Shown here one piece after another: positions 4,571 through 5,367 of a stretch of 5,367 nucleotides of DNA (position 1 is its first letter; the number at the start of each line of letters is the position of its first letter). The stretch comes from Spirochaetaceae bacterium (GTDB lineage: Bacteria; Spirochaetota; Spirochaetia; Treponematales; Rectinemataceae): NCBI GenBank assembly GCA_016794765.1, contig JAEUJG010000425.1:1-5367 (forward strand). Reading direction: 5' to 3'. Position numbers and translations under genes: made by a program. The notes beneath the pieces were generated by a model. The model saw only the letters and a list, made by a program, of their open reading frames with translations. It had not been told where the DNA came from and did no database searches.

Positions 4571-5367
4571 TCATTCGGCATAGCCGAAGACGCTGCCCAG
4601 GATCGCGTTGAGGCTCCGCTGGGAAATCTTGACGAACTGGAGGTGCATCACGCCGCCCGAGCCCTTGAGGCGGTTCATGCGGACCACCTTGCCGAAGGCG
4701 GCCAGGTTGCCCGCGCCGGGGTTGAATTCGATCTTGACGAATTCCCCCGCCTCGAAGGGGTTGGCCGTCTGCAGGCCGAGTCCGCCCGCGGAGAGGTCGA
4801 CGATCGTGCCGGGATAGGCGATGCCTTCGACCCGCGCGTTCGTCTTCTCCTTGCCGCGGACGCGTTCCTTGGTCACGGAGACGTGGTAAAAGGAGCAGGG
4901 CACCCGTATCTCGCGGCGGACGTGGCTGCGGACGGGCAGGGCGCTCACCGCGTCGCTGTGGGAGAGGATCATCACTTCCTTGGGGCCGAGCCTTTCCCAA
5001 CCGGAGACGCGCGCGGTGAACTGGTAGCCCTGGTGCCCCTTCGTGTAGAAGAAGCAGGAGAGCTTCGTGCCCTTGCGGAAGCGGATGGCCGCGCCGTAGG
5101 CGTCGTGCGCGGGCTCCACGGCGATGCCGCCGGGCTCCACGGCCACGATGAGCGAGGGATAGTTCTCCTCGCCGGGCGCGATGAATGAAATCGGGGCGCC
5201 CCGCCCGAGCTGGCGGGTCGAGGTGACCGGCGCGCCGAGGGCCTCCCGCCGCGCCAGCCGCTCGCGCATGGCGAAGAGCCGCGCCTTGCTGTCCTCGGCC
5301 AAGGCCTCCGATTCGGAGTTCTTTTCGATGTGGCGGTACACGTCCTTGAGGAAACCGTCGAGCTTGG
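4571..5367 (-). CDS. PilZ-domain protein, putative c-di-GMP receptor (start outside window)
   Basis: The frame is open to the window edge; a GTG at 5341 exists, but the codons before it (KLDGFLKD) read as natural protein, so the start lies beyond 5367. Counting from that GTG as residue 1, residues 1-36 are a charged helical region. Residues 43-135 look like a YcgR-type N-terminal beta domain (strands such as APISFIAPG, SLIVAVEPGGIAV and GTKLSCFFYTKG). The PilZ domain follows (about 138-250) with both c-di-GMP-binding signatures: RREIR (142-146), which meets RxxxR, and DLSAGG (182-187), which meets D/N-x-S-x-x-G. The RxxxR lies just after the interdomain junction, as in YcgR-like flagellar brake proteins and spirochaete PlzA. 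It probably changes conformation on binding c-di-GMP and controls motility or surface behaviour from the cytoplasm; the target is not visible here. It ends 57 bp before the next gene, which has its own promoter. Confidence 0.88.
   Translation of the reverse strand, partial: KLDGFLKDVYRHIEKNSESEALAEDSKARLFAMRERLARREALGAPVTSTRQLGRGAPISFIAPGEENYPSLIVAVEPGGIAVEPAHDAYGAAIRFRKGTKLSCFFYTKGHQGYQFTARVSGWERLGPKEVMILSHSDAVSALPVRSHVRREIRVPCSFYHVSVTKERVRGKEKTNARVEGIAYPGTIVDLSAGGLGLQTANPFEAGEFVKIEFNPGAGNLAAFGKVVRMNRLKGSGGVMHLQFVKISQRSLNAILGSVFGYAE

Noticed and set aside
4463..5188. 241-residue plus-strand frame opposite the PilZ gene
   Set aside because: Antisense shadow; the minus strand carries both PilZ binding motifs in a continuous frame.
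1..5367. CRISPR array, tRNA or rRNA genes, transposon ends, phage or defence genes
   Set aside because: No regularly spaced repeats, no cloverleaf or rRNA-like stretch, no transposase or integrase motif; coding density is high with ordinary chromosomal genes.

Overview
The window is dense, GC-rich bacterial chromosome (about two thirds G+C by eye). Every gene with a clear family assignment is a bacterial housekeeping or signalling gene. A PilZ protein, the t6A genes tsaE and tsaB, and an HD-GYP protein lie together, and the two unrecognised small proteins have the feel of spirochaete lineage proteins. I therefore lean towards a high-GC member of the Spirochaetota. That is an inference from gene content and memory, not from a marker gene.

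Left half, plus strand: the C-terminal end of an unrecognised Ala/Pro-rich protein (2-412). After a 48-bp gap with a good sigma70-type promoter comes a two-gene unit: a 98-residue unknown protein (461-757), overlapping by 10 bp a 374-residue GNAT-fold protein (748-1872). A strong bidirectional stem-loop terminator (1909-1937) closes this side and also serves the convergent operon arriving from the right.

Right half, minus strand, in transcription order: the C-terminal part of a PilZ-domain (c-di-GMP receptor) protein running off the window end (4571-5367); a 57-bp gap with a second sigma70-type promoter; then a tight operon of an 86-residue unknown (4253-4513), tsaE (3816-4256), tsaB (3118-3819) and a PAS-HD-GYP putative c-di-GMP phosphodiesterase (1988-3091). 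The first two junctions of this operon overlap by 4 bp and the last has a 26-bp gap. TsaE and TsaB make the universal tRNA modification t6A. PilZ and HD-GYP proteins read and degrade c-di-GMP. A translation-fidelity pair thus sits inside a second-messenger neighbourhood.

The most notable points are: both promoters place the predicted transcription start at or within a few bases of the ATG, implying leaderless mRNAs; tsaE appears to start at a CTG overlapping the upstream stop as CTGA; and two small unknown proteins lead the two operons. I found no mobile element, CRISPR array, RNA gene or clear new defence system, and no gene-free stretch longer than about 120 bp.
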